Assembly (NCBI GenBank): GCA_018364455.1
Contig: JAGZLW010000023.1
Coordinates: forward strand, 1-27,796
Source of the DNA: Streptococcus mitis
Lineage (GTDB): Bacteria > Bacillota > Bacilli > Lactobacillales > Streptococcaceae
Direction: 5' to 3'
DNA length: 27,796 nucleotides
Under the pieces are notes generated by a model. That model saw only the letters and a list, made by a program, of their open reading frames with translations, had not been told where the DNA came from and searched no databases. A program made the position numbers and the translations under genes. Positions 6,634 through 14,547 of the stretch are shown piece after piece. Within the stretch, counting starts at the first letter, position 1; each line of letters begins with the position of its first letter.

Positions 6634-7917
6634 ATGGAAAAAATTGTGGTTCAAGGTGGCGATAATCGTCTGGTAGGAAGTGTTACGATCGAAGGAGCAA
6701 AGAATGCAGTCTTGCCCTTGTTGGCAGCGACTATTCTAGCAAGTGAAGGAAAGACTGTTTTGCAGAATGTTCCTATCCTGTCAGATGTTTTCACTATGAA
6801 TCAGGTGGTTCGCGGTTTAAATGCCAAGGTGGATTTTGATGAGGAAGCTCATCTTGTCGAGGTGGATGCGACTGGCGATATCACAGAGGAAGCTCCCTAC
6901 AAGTATGTTAGCAAGATGCGCGCATCTATCGTTGTCTTGGGACCAATTCTTGCCCGTGTAGGTCATGCCAAGGTATCCATGCCAGGTGGTTGTACGATTG
7001 GTAGCCGTCCTATTGATCTTCATTTGAAAGGTCTGGAAGCTATGGGGGCTAAGATTAGTCAAACAGCTGGTTACATCGAAGCCAAGGCTGATCGCTTACA
7101 TGGAGCTCATATCTATATGGATTTCCCAAGTGTTGGTGCTACTCAGAACTTGATGATGGCAGCGACGCTGGCTGATGGGGTGACAGTGATTGAAAATGCT
7201 GCGCGTGAGCCTGAGATTGTTGACCTGGCCATTCTCCTCAATGAAATGGGAGCTAAGGTTAAGGGTGCTGGTACAGAGACCATTACCATTACCGGTGTTG
7301 AGAAACTTCATGGTACGACTCACAATGTAGTCCAAGACCGTATCGAAGCAGGAACCTTTATGGTAGCTGCTGCTATGACTGGTGGTGATGTCTTGATTCG
7401 AGACGCTGTCTGGGAGCATAACCGTCCCTTGATTGCCAAGTTGCTTGAAATGGGAGTGGAAGTGACAGAGGAGACTGAAGGAATTCGTGTTCGTTCTCAA
7501 CTAGAAAATCTAAAAGCTGTTCATGTGAAAACCTTGCCCCACCCAGGATTTCCAACAGATATGCAGGCTCAATTTACAGCCTTGATGACCGTCGCAAAAG
7601 GGGAATCAACTATGATAGAGACAGTTTTTGAAAATCGTTTCCAACATCTTGAAGAAATGCGTCGCATGGGCTTGTATTCTGAGATTATCCGTGATACAGC
7701 TCGTATTGTTGGTGGGCAACCTTTGCAGGGAGCAGAAGTTCTTTCAACTGACCTTCGTGCCAGCGCAGCCTTGATTTTGACAGGTTTGGTAGCGCAAGGA
7801 GAAACCGTGGTTGGTAAATTGGTTCACTTGGATAGAGGTTACTACCGTTTCCATGAGAAGTTGGCGCAGCTAGGTGCTAAGATTCAGCGGATTGAGGCAA
7901 GTGATGAAGATGAATAA
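6634..7917 (+). CDS. murA: UDP-N-acetylglucosamine 1-carboxyvinyltransferase
   Basis: MurA transfers the enolpyruvyl group of phosphoenolpyruvate to UDP-GlcNAc, the first committed step of peptidoglycan synthesis, in the cytoplasm. The 427-residue length is usual. Substrate-binding K23-N24 sits in IEGAKNAVLP, and the active-site Cys120 lies in MPGGCTIGSRP, so the enzyme should be of the fosfomycin-sensitive Cys type. Streptococci carry two MurA paralogues; the neighbourhood (DUF1146 before, epuA-endA after) matches the copy called murA rather than murZ in pneumococcal work, as I recall. The end of the gene overlaps epuA by 14 bases. Confidence 0.96.
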   Translation: MEKIVVQGGDNRLVGSVTIEGAKNAVLPLLAATILASEGKTVLQNVPILSDVFTMNQVVRGLNAKVDFDEEAHLVEVDATGDITEEAPYKYVSKMRASIVVLGPILARVGHAKVSMPGGCTIGSRPIDLHLKGLEAMGAKISQTAGYIEAKADRLHGAHIYMDFPSVGATQNLMMAATLADGVTVIENAAREPEIVDLAILLNEMGAKVKGAGTETITITGVEKLHGTTHNVVQDRIEAGTFMVAAAMTGGDVLIRDAVWEHNRPLIAKLLEMGVEVTEETEGIRVRSQLENLKAVHVKTLPHPGFPTDMQAQFTALMTVAKGESTMIETVFENRFQHLEEMRRMGLYSEIIRDTARIVGGQPLQGAEVLSTDLRASAALILTGLVAQGETVVGKLVHLDRGYYRFHEKLAQLGAKIQRIEASDEDE

Positions 7918-8098
7918 GAAATCAAGCTACGTAATCAAGCGTTTACTTTTAGTCATCCTGGTACTGATTTTAGGCGTTCTAGCCCTAGGAATTGGTTTAA
8001 TGGTCGGTTATGGAATCTTGGGCAAGGGTCAAGATCCGTGGGCTATCCTGTCTCCAGCAAAATGGCAGGAATTGATTCATAAATTTACAGGAAATTAG
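7904..8098 (+). CDS. epuA: EpuA, small membrane protein encoded before the DNA-entry nuclease
   Basis: The 64-residue protein has a basic N-terminus (MKMNKKSS) and one long membrane segment (about 14-38), followed by a short tail with PWAILSPAKWQELI. It matches pneumococcal EpuA (Pfam EpuA family, often labelled RNA polymerase beta subunit in databases, a label this sequence does not explain). The function is unknown; its place before endA suggests a link with DNA uptake. I chose ATG 7904 because GAGG (7894-7897) sits 6 bases upstream; a GTG 30 bases earlier would add ten residues without a ribosome-binding site. A second ATG lies two codons downstream. The gene overlaps murA by 14 bases. Its TAG stop codon forms part of a terminator stem. 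Confidence 0.88.
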   Translation: MKMNKKSSYVIKRLLLVILVLILGVLALGIGLMVGYGILGKGQDPWAILSPAKWQELIHKFTGN

Positions 8099-8118
8099 GC
8101 TGGGAGACCAGCCTTTTT
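8097..8118 (+). terminator. Intrinsic terminator between epuA and endA
   Basis: The perfect 7-bp stem AGGCTGG / CCAGCCT with a GAGA loop runs into TTTTT. Its 5' arm begins with the last two bases of the epuA TAG stop codon, so a ribosome ending epuA would cover the arm. The endA ribosome-binding site follows 10-20 bases later. Confidence 0.85.
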
Positions 8119-8137
8119 ATAAAGAATAAGGAGAAAT

Positions 8138-8962
8138 ATGAACAAAAAAACAAGACAGACACTAATCGGACTGCTAGTGTTATTGCTTTTGTCTGCAGGG
8201 AGCTATTATATTAAGCAGATGCAGTCGGCAGCTAATAGTCCCAAAACCAAGCTTAGTCAGAAAAAACAAGCGCCTGAAGCTCCTAGTCAAGTATTGGCAG
8301 AAAGTGTCTTAACAGATGCAGTCAAAAGCCAAATAAAAGGGAGTCTGGTGTGGAATGGCTCAGGTGCTTTTATCGTCAATGGTAATAAAACAAATCTAGA
8401 TGCCAAGGTTTCAAGTAAGCCCTACGCTGATAATAAAACAAAGACAGTGGGCAAGGAAACAGTGCCAACCGTAGCAAATGCCCTCTTGTCTAAGGCTACT
8501 CGCCAATACAAGAATCGTGAAGAAACTGGGAATGGTTCGACTTCATGGACTCCTCCAGGCTGGCATCAGGTTAAGAATCTAAAGGGTACTTATACCCATG
8601 CGGTCGATAGAGGTCACTTGTTAGGCTATGCCTTAATCGGTGGTTTGGATGGTTTTGATGCCTCGACAAGCAATCCTAAAAACATTGCTGTTCAAACAGC
8701 CTGGGCAAATCAGGCTCAAGCAGAGGATTCGACTGGTCAAAACTACTATGAAAGCATGGTACGCAAGGCCTTGGATAAAAACAAGCGTGTCCGTTACCGT
8801 GTAACCCTTTATTACGCTACAAATGAGGATTTAGTTCCTTCAGCTTCACAGATTGAAGCCAAGTCTTCAGACGGAGAATTGGAATTCAATGTTCTAGTTC
8901 CTAATGTTCAAAAGGGACTTCAACTGGATTACCGAACTGGAGAAGTAACTGTAACTCAGTAA
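8138..8962 (+). CDS. endA: Membrane-anchored DNA-entry nuclease EndA
   Basis: EndA is the DNA/RNA non-specific endonuclease that degrades one strand of incoming DNA during competence and also cuts DNA of neutrophil traps. The 274 residues equal the pneumococcal length. An uncleaved signal anchor spans about 8-25, then a linker rich in Lys, Gln and Pro. The beta-beta-alpha metal site shows the DRGH motif (157-160) with the general base His160, and the downstream NIAVQTAWANQAQ stretch provides the metal-binding Asn. The start has AGGAG 7 bases upstream. It is separated from epuA by a terminator, so its level may depend on read-through from the murA-epuA transcript, unless a promoter exists that I do not see. 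Confidence 0.96.
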   Translation: MNKKTRQTLIGLLVLLLLSAGSYYIKQMQSAANSPKTKLSQKKQAPEAPSQVLAESVLTDAVKSQIKGSLVWNGSGAFIVNGNKTNLDAKVSSKPYADNKTKTVGKETVPTVANALLSKATRQYKNREETGNGSTSWTPPGWHQVKNLKGTYTHAVDRGHLLGYALIGGLDGFDASTSNPKNIAVQTAWANQAQAEDSTGQNYYESMVRKALDKNKRVRYRVTLYYATNEDLVPSASQIEAKSSDGELEFNVLVPNVQKGLQLDYRTGEVTVTQ

Positions 8963-8973
8963 AATACAAAATA

Positions 8974-9010
8974 AACTCCTATGTCACTTGTGGATATAGG
9001 AGTTCTTTCT
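8974..9010 (+). terminator. Intrinsic terminator after endA
   Basis: A 9-bp perfect stem, AACTCCTAT with ATAGGAGTT, encloses a 13-base loop. The tail is T-rich but interrupted by C (CTTTCTT). Confidence 0.75.
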
Positions 9011-9042
9011 TACTAGTTTAAGCAGGGCTACAATAGACACAG

Positions 9043-9155
9043 ATACTCAATGAAAATCAAAGTGCAAACTAGGAAGCTAGCCGCAGGTTGCTCAAAGCAC
9101 AGCTTTGAGGTTGCAGATAAAGCTGGCGTGGTTTGAAGAGATTTTCGAAGAGTAT
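9043..9155. repeat. BOX element, short form with most of boxB deleted, 113 bp
   Basis: The element has the same ends as the copy at 129-278, but the middle with the boxB hairpin and the GGCAAGGCGA junction is missing. The sequence jumps from GGTTGCAGATAAAGCTGG straight into boxC. It lies in the 267-base gap between endA and the CNNM/CorC gene, about 35 bases upstream of that gene's -10 box. The remainder of the gap holds only the endA terminator and this promoter. Confidence 0.88.
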
Positions 9156-9188
9156 GAGAAAAAATAATATGTACTGGACTATATTTTG

Positions 9189-9197
9189 TGATATAAT
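9189..9197 (+). promoter_or_regulatory. Extended -10 promoter for the CNNM/CorC-type gene
   Basis: TGA-TATAAT lies 32 bases before the ATG at 9230. An AGGAG-containing ribosome-binding site follows. The -35 region has no recognisable box. Confidence 0.6.
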
Positions 9198-9229
9198 AAA
9201 GGATAAGATACTATTTTAGGAGAAGAACT

Positions 9230-10561
9230 ATGGAAGACCCAAGTAGTCAGAATTTGTTGCTACAATTTGTTTTATTGTTTATCTTGACGGTGTTAAATGC
9301 TTTTTTCTCAGCCACAGAAATGGCCATGGTTTCACTTAACCGTGCGCGGGTTGAACAAAAGGCAGAAGAAGGAGATAGACGCTATATCCGTCTGCTGAAG
9401 GTACTAGAAAATCCTAATCACTTTTTATCAACCATTCAAGTAGGGATTACTCTGATTACGATCTTATCAGGGGCGAGTTTAGCTGATACTCTAGGGCGTG
9501 TGATTGCCTCTTGGCTTGGAAATGGCGAAACATCTTATGCCGTGGCAACTTTTCTATCCTTGGCATTTTTGACCTATATTTCCATCGTTTTTGGGGAATT
9601 ATATCCTAAGAGAATCGCTCTCAATCTAAAGGATGCCTTGGCGATTCGTACAGCGCCAGTTATCATTGGGCTTGGGAAACTAGTTAGTCCCTTTGTTTGG
9701 CTCTTGTCTGCATCTACCAATCTCTTGAGTCGCTTGACTCCTATGACCTTTGACGATGCTGACGAAAAAATGACCCGTGATGAAATTGAGTACATGTTGA
9801 CCAATAGTGAAGAAACACTAGATGCTGACGAAATTGAGATGTTACAAGGGATTTTTTCACTGGATGAATTAATGGCCAGAGAAGTCATGGTTCCTCGAAC
9901 AGATGCCTTCATGGTCGATATTCAGGATGATAGTCAAACCATTATTCAAAGTATTTTAAAACAAAATTATTCTCGTATCCCTGTCTATGATGGGGATAAG
10001 GACAATGTGATTGGGATCATTCACACCAAGAGTCTCCTTAAGGCGGGCTTTGTGGATGGTTTTGACAATATTGTTTGGAAGAAAATCTTACAAGATCCAC
10101 TTTTTGTTCCTGAAACCATTTTTGTGGATGACTTGTTAAAAGAATTGCGCAATACCCAAAGACAAATGGCGATCTTGCTGGATGAATACGGTGGGATGGC
10201 TGGTTTAGTGACACTTGAAGACCTCCTAGAGGAAATCGTTGGGGAAATCGATGACGAAACAGATAAGGCTGAAATCGAAGTTCATCAAATTGGAGAAGAT
10301 ACTTATATTGTTCAAGGTACCATGAATCTCAATGATTTTAATGACTACTTTGATGTCGAACTGGCAAGTGATGACGTTGATACTATCGCTGGTTATTATT
10401 TGACAGGAGTTGGGACCATTCCAACGACTGAGAAACTCAGTTATGAATTAGTCAGCCAAAACAAACAGCTTATCCTAACCAATGATAAAGTGAAAAATGG
10501 ACGTGTTACCAAGGTAAAAGTCCAAATCACAGAAGTCGAAATAGAAGAAGAAACAGAGTAA
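9230..10561 (+). CDS. CNNM/CorC-type (HlyC/TlyC) membrane protein with CBS pair
   Basis: The 443-residue protein has the three-part layout of the UPF0053/HlyC-CorC family. A DUF21/CNNM membrane domain covers about residues 10-190, with the start FFSATEMAMVSLNRARVEQKA that carries the conserved Ser/Glu region. A CBS-domain pair follows (about 215-335, starting REVMVPRTDAF), then a CorC-HlyC domain (about 350-430). Members export or sense magnesium (and cobalt); the old name hemolysin rests on weak evidence. The family is usually present in several copies in streptococci, so I assign no symbol. A terminator follows, and the gene is probably monocistronic. Confidence 0.92.
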   Translation: MEDPSSQNLLLQFVLLFILTVLNAFFSATEMAMVSLNRARVEQKAEEGDRRYIRLLKVLENPNHFLSTIQVGITLITILSGASLADTLGRVIASWLGNGETSYAVATFLSLAFLTYISIVFGELYPKRIALNLKDALAIRTAPVIIGLGKLVSPFVWLLSASTNLLSRLTPMTFDDADEKMTRDEIEYMLTNSEETLDADEIEMLQGIFSLDELMAREVMVPRTDAFMVDIQDDSQTIIQSILKQNYSRIPVYDGDKDNVIGIIHTKSLLKAGFVDGFDNIVWKKILQDPLFVPETIFVDDLLKELRNTQRQMAILLDEYGGMAGLVTLEDLLEEIVGEIDDETDKAEIEVHQIGEDTYIVQGTMNLNDFNDYFDVELASDDVDTIAGYYLTGVGTIPTTEKLSYELVSQNKQLILTNDKVKNGRVTKVKVQITEVEIEEETE

Positions 10562-10567
10562 ATTAGA

Positions 10568-10600
10568 GGCTTTTGTCATCATGAGTGACAAAGCTTTTTT
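10568..10600 (+). terminator. Intrinsic terminator after the CNNM/CorC gene
   Basis: The stem GCTTTTGTCA / TGACAAAGC (one bulged T) with a 7-base loop is followed by six T residues. The rest of the stretch to 10690 contains no gene that I can support. Confidence 0.8.
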
Positions 10601-10691
10601 CAGTTGTTTTCAAGAGGGAATTGTGTCCTCGAAAAACTCAGCCCCAAACTTGCCTCAAAAGTTTTTTAAAGTTATGTGTATTTATTCGAGG

Positions 10692-10722
10692 AAAAAGAAA
10701 AAAGCCCTTTAAATTGGGCTTT
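10692..10722 (-). terminator. Intrinsic terminator downstream of tRNA-Cys (minus strand)
   Basis: Read on the minus strand, AAAGCCC and GGGCTTT form a 7-bp stem around an 8-base loop and are followed by a T-rich run (complement of 10692-10700). It ends the tRNA-Cys transcript, whose mature 3' end is at 10758. Confidence 0.85.
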
Positions 10723-10757
10723 CTGTTCATTTAACACTTGATAAATCAAGTTATAGA

Positions 10758-10828
10758 AGGCGGTAGACGGATTTGAACCGACGATCAAGCTTTTGCAGAG
10801 CCGTGCCTTACCACTTGGCTATACCGCC
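10758..10828 (-). tRNA. tRNA-Cys (anticodon GCA)
   Basis: The 71-base gene starts (minus strand) with the 7-bp acceptor arm GGCGGTA, closed by TACCGCC and a T discriminator base at 10758. The D arm GCC-AAGTGGTAA-GGC, the anticodon loop CTGCAAA with anticodon GCA, and the T loop TTCAAAT are all present. U73 and GCA are the expected identity elements for cysteine. CCA is not encoded. The first anticodon-stem pair and one T-stem pair are mismatched (C-U and U-U), which may be normal in streptococci but deserves a comparison. Confidence 0.96.
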
Positions 10829-10840
10829 TTAACGTTTATT

Positions 10841-10869
10841 ATTATACCTTGAAAATGATTTTCAGTCAA
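10841..10869 (-). promoter_or_regulatory. Consensus sigma-A promoter of tRNA-Cys with a palindromic spacer
   Basis: On the minus strand TTGACT (10864-10869), a 17-base spacer and a perfect TATAAT (10841-10846) lie 12 bases before the tRNA start. The spacer is nearly filled by the perfect 15-base palindrome TGAAAATGATTTTCA (10850-10864). Confidence 0.85.
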
Positions 10870-10903
10870 TAGCTTTTTCAGATTTTTTGTGTTAATAAGC
10901 CTA

Positions 10904-10918
10904 AATATTCTGAAAATT
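10904..10918. promoter_or_regulatory. Candidate CodY-binding box upstream of amiA
   Basis: AATATTCTGAAAATT matches 14 of 15 positions of the CodY consensus AATTTTCWGAAAATT. It ends 12 bases before the amiA -35 box. In pneumococcus CodY is known to repress the ami operon when branched-chain amino acids and GTP are plentiful, which fits this placement. Confidence 0.65.
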
Positions 10919-10930
10919 CGTTTACTTTTA

Positions 10931-10959
10931 TTGAAATATCTTAAAATATATGGTATAAT
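10931..10959 (+). promoter_or_regulatory. Strong promoter of the ami operon
   Basis: TTGAAA (10931-10936), a 17-base spacer ending in TGG, and TATAAT (10954-10959) make a near-consensus promoter with an extended -10. The expected start is near 10966, giving a leader of about 30 bases with AGAGGAG before the amiA ATG. Confidence 0.85.
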
Positions 10960-10995
10960 CAATAATAACCTATACTTTATAAGAGGAGTAAATAA

Positions 10996-12984
10996 ATGAA
11001 AAAAAGTCGAGTGCTTGCTGTAGCGGGAGCTACCTTATTAGCGTCAGGAGTTCTAGCTGCGTGTTCAAACACTAGTTCAAATAATGCTAAACTAGCAAAA
11101 GATTACCAATATGTTTATCAAACAGATCCAGAAACTTTGGATTATATCGTCAGCAATATCGATTCAACATCTTTCATCACAACAAATGCTGTAGATGGTT
11201 TGTTAGCTAATGATAAATATGGTAATCTAGTTCCTTCTATTGCTGAATCATGGACAGTTTCAAAAGATGGTTTGACTTATACCTATAAAATCCGTAAGGA
11301 TGCTAAATGGGTGACAGCAGAGGGAGAAGAATACGCTCCTGTCACTGCTAAAGACTTTGTTACTGGTTTGAAACACGCCGTAGATGGAAAATCAAAAGGA
11401 CTTTCAATCGTTAGCTCTTCTATTAAGGGATTAGAAGCCTATATCAAGGGTGAAACAAGCGATTTTTCAACCGTCGGAGTAAAAGCACTTGATGATCAAA
11501 CACTAGAATATACTTTGAACCAGCCAGAAACTTTCTGGAATGACAAGACAACTAGTGGTGTTTTGATGCCGGTTAATGAAGAATTCTTAACTTCAAAAGG
11601 GGAAGGTTTTGGTGCCCCAACCGATGCTAACTCTATTCTTTATAACGGTCCATTTGTCTTGAAGGCTGTAACTCCTAAATCATCTATCGAGATGGCTAAA
11701 AATGACGCTTACTGGGATAAAGAAAATGTAAAAATTGAGAACGTTAAGTTCACTTTCTGGGATGGTAAGGATCAAGATGTAATTGCCAAAGGTTTTTCTG
11801 ATGGTCAATATAGCAAAGCTCGTATCTTCCCTACAAGTTCTACATATGAAAAATATGCAGCTGACTTCAAAGATAACATTTACTTTAATGAACCAGGTGC
11901 GGGTGTTGCAACTGTCAGCTTGAACTATGGCCGTACAACTTATAACCACACTGCCAAAACAAGTGATGCCCAAAAGACATCTACTCAGAAAGCATTGCTA
12001 AACAAGGAATTCCGTCAAGCCTTGAACTTTGCTGTCGATCGCAATTCTTACTCAGCTCAAACAAATGGTACTGATGGAGCTGCAGTAGCCATCCGTAATA
12101 CGTTTGCACCTTATAATCTTCAAGTTGGTAAGAAAACATTTGGTGAATTGGTACAAGATAGCTTGGCTAAGACAAATTCTTCTACTTGGTCAAACGTGTC
12201 TCTAGCAGATTCTCAAAATGGACTTTACAATGAAGAAAAAGCGAAAGAAGTCTTTGCTAAAGCTAAATCAAGCTTGCAAGCTGAAGGTGTTGAATTCCCA
12301 ATCCACTTGGATGCCTTGGTTATCCAAGAATCAACAGCGGTTGTAAACCGTGTTCAATCATTGAAACAATCAATTGAAAAAGTATTGGGTTCAGATAATG
12401 TTGTTGTAGACTTACAACAAATGACTCAAGCAGAAGCTTTACCAATTTCATTTAGCGCTCCAACAGCTAAAGAACAAGACTGGGATATCCATACCTTGCT
12501 AGGATGGAACCCTGACTATCAAGATCCTTCTACTTTCTTGGATCAATTCGTCCTTAAGGGAGGAAGTACTCGCCTTTACCTTGGTATTGACCAAAACACA
12601 GATGCATCAGTAGTAAGCAAACTTGGTTTAGCTGACTATGGAAAATTACTTGATGACGCAAACAGCGAAAACCAAGATGTTCAAAAACGTTATGAAAAAT
12701 ACGCGGTAGCACAAGCTTGGTTGACTGACAATGCTTTGACAATTCCAGTAATGGCTTCTCCTAAAGAAACAGCCGTTTCATATGTTTCAAAAGTTCTACC
12801 ATTTAGCTCTTCATATTCTGTAGCCGGCCTTAAAGGTGAAAATTCAGGCTACTTGAAGTACACTGAAGTTGGTGAAAAAGCAATCACCAAAGAAGAGTAT
12901 GAAAAAGCTCGTGAAAAATGGTTGAAAGAAAAGACTGAGTCAAACGAGAAAGCTCAAAAAGAATTGGCAAGTCATGTGAAGTAA
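10996..12984 (+). CDS. amiA: Oligopeptide ABC importer, substrate-binding lipoprotein AmiA (divergent allele)
   Basis: This 662-residue SBP_bac_5 family protein captures oligopeptides outside the membrane for the AmiCDEF importer. Its lipobox is L20-A21-A22-C23 (SGVLAACSN). Core family stretches include DPETLDYI, GLTYTYKIRKDAKW, PVTAKDFVTGLKHA, LLNKEFRQALNFAVDRNSY and NPDYQDPSTFLDQF. The end (EEYEKAREKWLKEK, ELASHVK) equals what I recall of pneumococcal AmiA, but much of the body differs from that protein and partly resembles the AliA/AliB/AliC-type binding proteins. This is the ami operon's own binding protein by position, so I keep the name. A 14/15 CodY box and a strong promoter precede it; a hairpin separates it from amiC. 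Confidence 0.9.
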   Translation: MKKSRVLAVAGATLLASGVLAACSNTSSNNAKLAKDYQYVYQTDPETLDYIVSNIDSTSFITTNAVDGLLANDKYGNLVPSIAESWTVSKDGLTYTYKIRKDAKWVTAEGEEYAPVTAKDFVTGLKHAVDGKSKGLSIVSSSIKGLEAYIKGETSDFSTVGVKALDDQTLEYTLNQPETFWNDKTTSGVLMPVNEEFLTSKGEGFGAPTDANSILYNGPFVLKAVTPKSSIEMAKNDAYWDKENVKIENVKFTFWDGKDQDVIAKGFSDGQYSKARIFPTSSTYEKYAADFKDNIYFNEPGAGVATVSLNYGRTTYNHTAKTSDAQKTSTQKALLNKEFRQALNFAVDRNSYSAQTNGTDGAAVAIRNTFAPYNLQVGKKTFGELVQDSLAKTNSSTWSNVSLADSQNGLYNEEKAKEVFAKAKSSLQAEGVEFPIHLDALVIQESTAVVNRVQSLKQSIEKVLGSDNVVVDLQQMTQAEALPISFSAPTAKEQDWDIHTLLGWNPDYQDPSTFLDQFVLKGGSTRLYLGIDQNTDASVVSKLGLADYGKLLDDANSENQDVQKRYEKYAVAQAWLTDNALTIPVMASPKETAVSYVSKVLPFSSSYSVAGLKGENSGYLKYTEVGEKAITKEEYEKAREKWLKEKTESNEKAQKELASHVK

Positions 12985-12997
12985 ATAATTTTCAATA

Positions 12998-13029
12998 GAA
13001 CTTTCTCTCCATGAGGAGAAGGTTCTTTT
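12998..13029 (+). terminator. Intercistronic hairpin between amiA and amiC, partial terminator
   Basis: An 11-bp stem (GAACTTTCTCT with GGAGAAGGTTC, two G-U pairs) with a 6-base loop is followed by only four T residues. Such a leaky terminator would leave amiA mRNA in excess over the permease and ATPase genes, as expected for a binding protein; it could also protect the amiA 3' end. Confidence 0.6.
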
Positions 13030-13050
13030 GGGATTTTTAAAGGAAATGAT

Positions 13051-14547
13051 ATGAAAAAATATATTTTTATGCGTGTTTTGCGGTCATTGGTTTCTATCTT
13101 CTTAGTAACAACCTTGACTTACACGATTATCTATACAATGGTTCCTCGAAAATTGATTTTCAAACAGGATACCAACTATAACAAGATTGCGACAACGGCT
13201 GATAAACGTGATAACTATGAGAATACTGTTTATGAGCGTATGGGCTATATCGAGTACTACGATACCAAAGAGTTGCAAGAAAAAGCTAGCCAGATGGATG
13301 CTTCTGTAACAGTTGAAGCCAATGATACCAACAAGGCTATCTATGAAAAATACATCAAACAAATCGGTCATGGTTGGACCCTGGGAGAATTTACTGAAAG
13401 TGGCCAATTCTACGCTACTCGTGAAATCCCAATTTTTGAACGTGTTTTTCACTTCTATGCTAACTTGATTGACATTGACCATACAAATAAAATTCAAGAC
13501 CCTGAAAATCCAGACTTGAAACGTTACCTTCGTTTTGAAAATGATCCAGCTATCGGATGGTCGTTGGTCGGTTCAGGAACTAAACACAAATATCTCTTGT
13601 ACTTCAACAGTCAGTTCCCATTTGTGCATCAAAACTTTGTGAACATTAATTTAGGTGACTCTTATCCAACCTATGCTAATAGCCCTGTTTTACAGGTTAT
13701 TACTCAAGGACAAGGGCAAACAAAAACATCTCAAGTTCAATTCCCAACAGGTAAGAAAACTTCTTCTGTAAATATTTACTCAAGAACCTACAAATCACCT
13801 AGTCAGGCTGACTCTCGTGAAGTAGCTAACTACGGAAAAGATGATCCTTATACGGCTACTGAAAGTAACTACCAATATCCTTCAATGATTGCCAGCTCTG
13901 CAGTCGTTGGATTGATTGGTTTGGTGATTTCTTATGCGATTGCCGTGCCACTTGGTTCAGCTATGGCTCGCTTCAAGAACACTTGGATTGATAGCTTTTC
14001 AACAGGGGCTTTGACCTTCTTGATGGCTCTTCCAACAATTGCCTTGGTTTATATCGTTCGTTTGGCTGGTTCTTCAATCGGCTTGCCAGATTCATTCCCT
14101 ATCTTGGGTGCTGGAGATTGGCGTTCGTATGTTTTACCAGCAGTTATCCTTGGTTTATTGGGTGCTCCTGGTACAGCTATTTGGATTCGTCGTTACATGA
14201 TTGACTTGCAGTCACAGGACTTTGTTCGTTTTGCTCGTGCAAAAGGTTTGTCTGAAAAAGAAATTTCAAACAAACACATCTTTAAAAATGCCATGGTTCC
14301 GCTGGTTTCAGGAATTCCTGGTGCTGTTATCGGGGTTATCGGTGGTGCAACCCTTACTGAAACAGTCTTCGCCTTCCCAGGTATGGGTAAAATGTTGATT
14401 GACTCTGTAAAAGCATCTAATAACTCTATGGTCGTTGGTCTTGTCTTCATCTTTACATGTATTTCTATCTTCTCACTTCTTTTGGGAGATATTTGGATGA
14501 CGATTATTGACCCACGTATTAAATTGACTGAGAAAGGAGGCAAATAA
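13051..14547 (+). CDS. amiC: Oligopeptide ABC importer permease AmiC
   Basis: The 498-residue permease subunit pairs with AmiD in the membrane. One N-terminal membrane segment (about 9-30) is followed by a long extracytoplasmic insert (about 31-275), a known feature of streptococcal AmiC/OppB proteins, then five membrane segments. The cytoplasmic EAA loop that docks on the ATPases is visible as ARAKGLSEKEISNKHIFKNA. The start lies 8 bases after AAAGGAAA. The stop codon TAA shares its last base with the amiD ATG, so translation is coupled. The length equals that of pneumococcal AmiC. Confidence 0.96.
   Translation: MKKYIFMRVLRSLVSIFLVTTLTYTIIYTMVPRKLIFKQDTNYNKIATTADKRDNYENTVYERMGYIEYYDTKELQEKASQMDASVTVEANDTNKAIYEKYIKQIGHGWTLGEFTESGQFYATREIPIFERVFHFYANLIDIDHTNKIQDPENPDLKRYLRFENDPAIGWSLVGSGTKHKYLLYFNSQFPFVHQNFVNINLGDSYPTYANSPVLQVITQGQGQTKTSQVQFPTGKKTSSVNIYSRTYKSPSQADSREVANYGKDDPYTATESNYQYPSMIASSAVVGLIGLVISYAIAVPLGSAMARFKNTWIDSFSTGALTFLMALPTIALVYIVRLAGSSIGLPDSFPILGAGDWRSYVLPAVILGLLGAPGTAIWIRRYMIDLQSQDFVRFARAKGLSEKEISNKHIFKNAMVPLVSGIPGAVIGVIGGATLTETVFAFPGMGKMLIDSVKASNNSMVVGLVFIFTCISIFSLLLGDIWMTIIDPRIKLTEKGGK

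Noticed and set aside
10626..10692. Distant inverted repeat TCCTCGA...TCGAGGA between the CNNM/CorC gene and tRNA-Cys
   Set aside because: Seven bases over a 53-base gap is near chance, and no other sign of a mobile element is visible.
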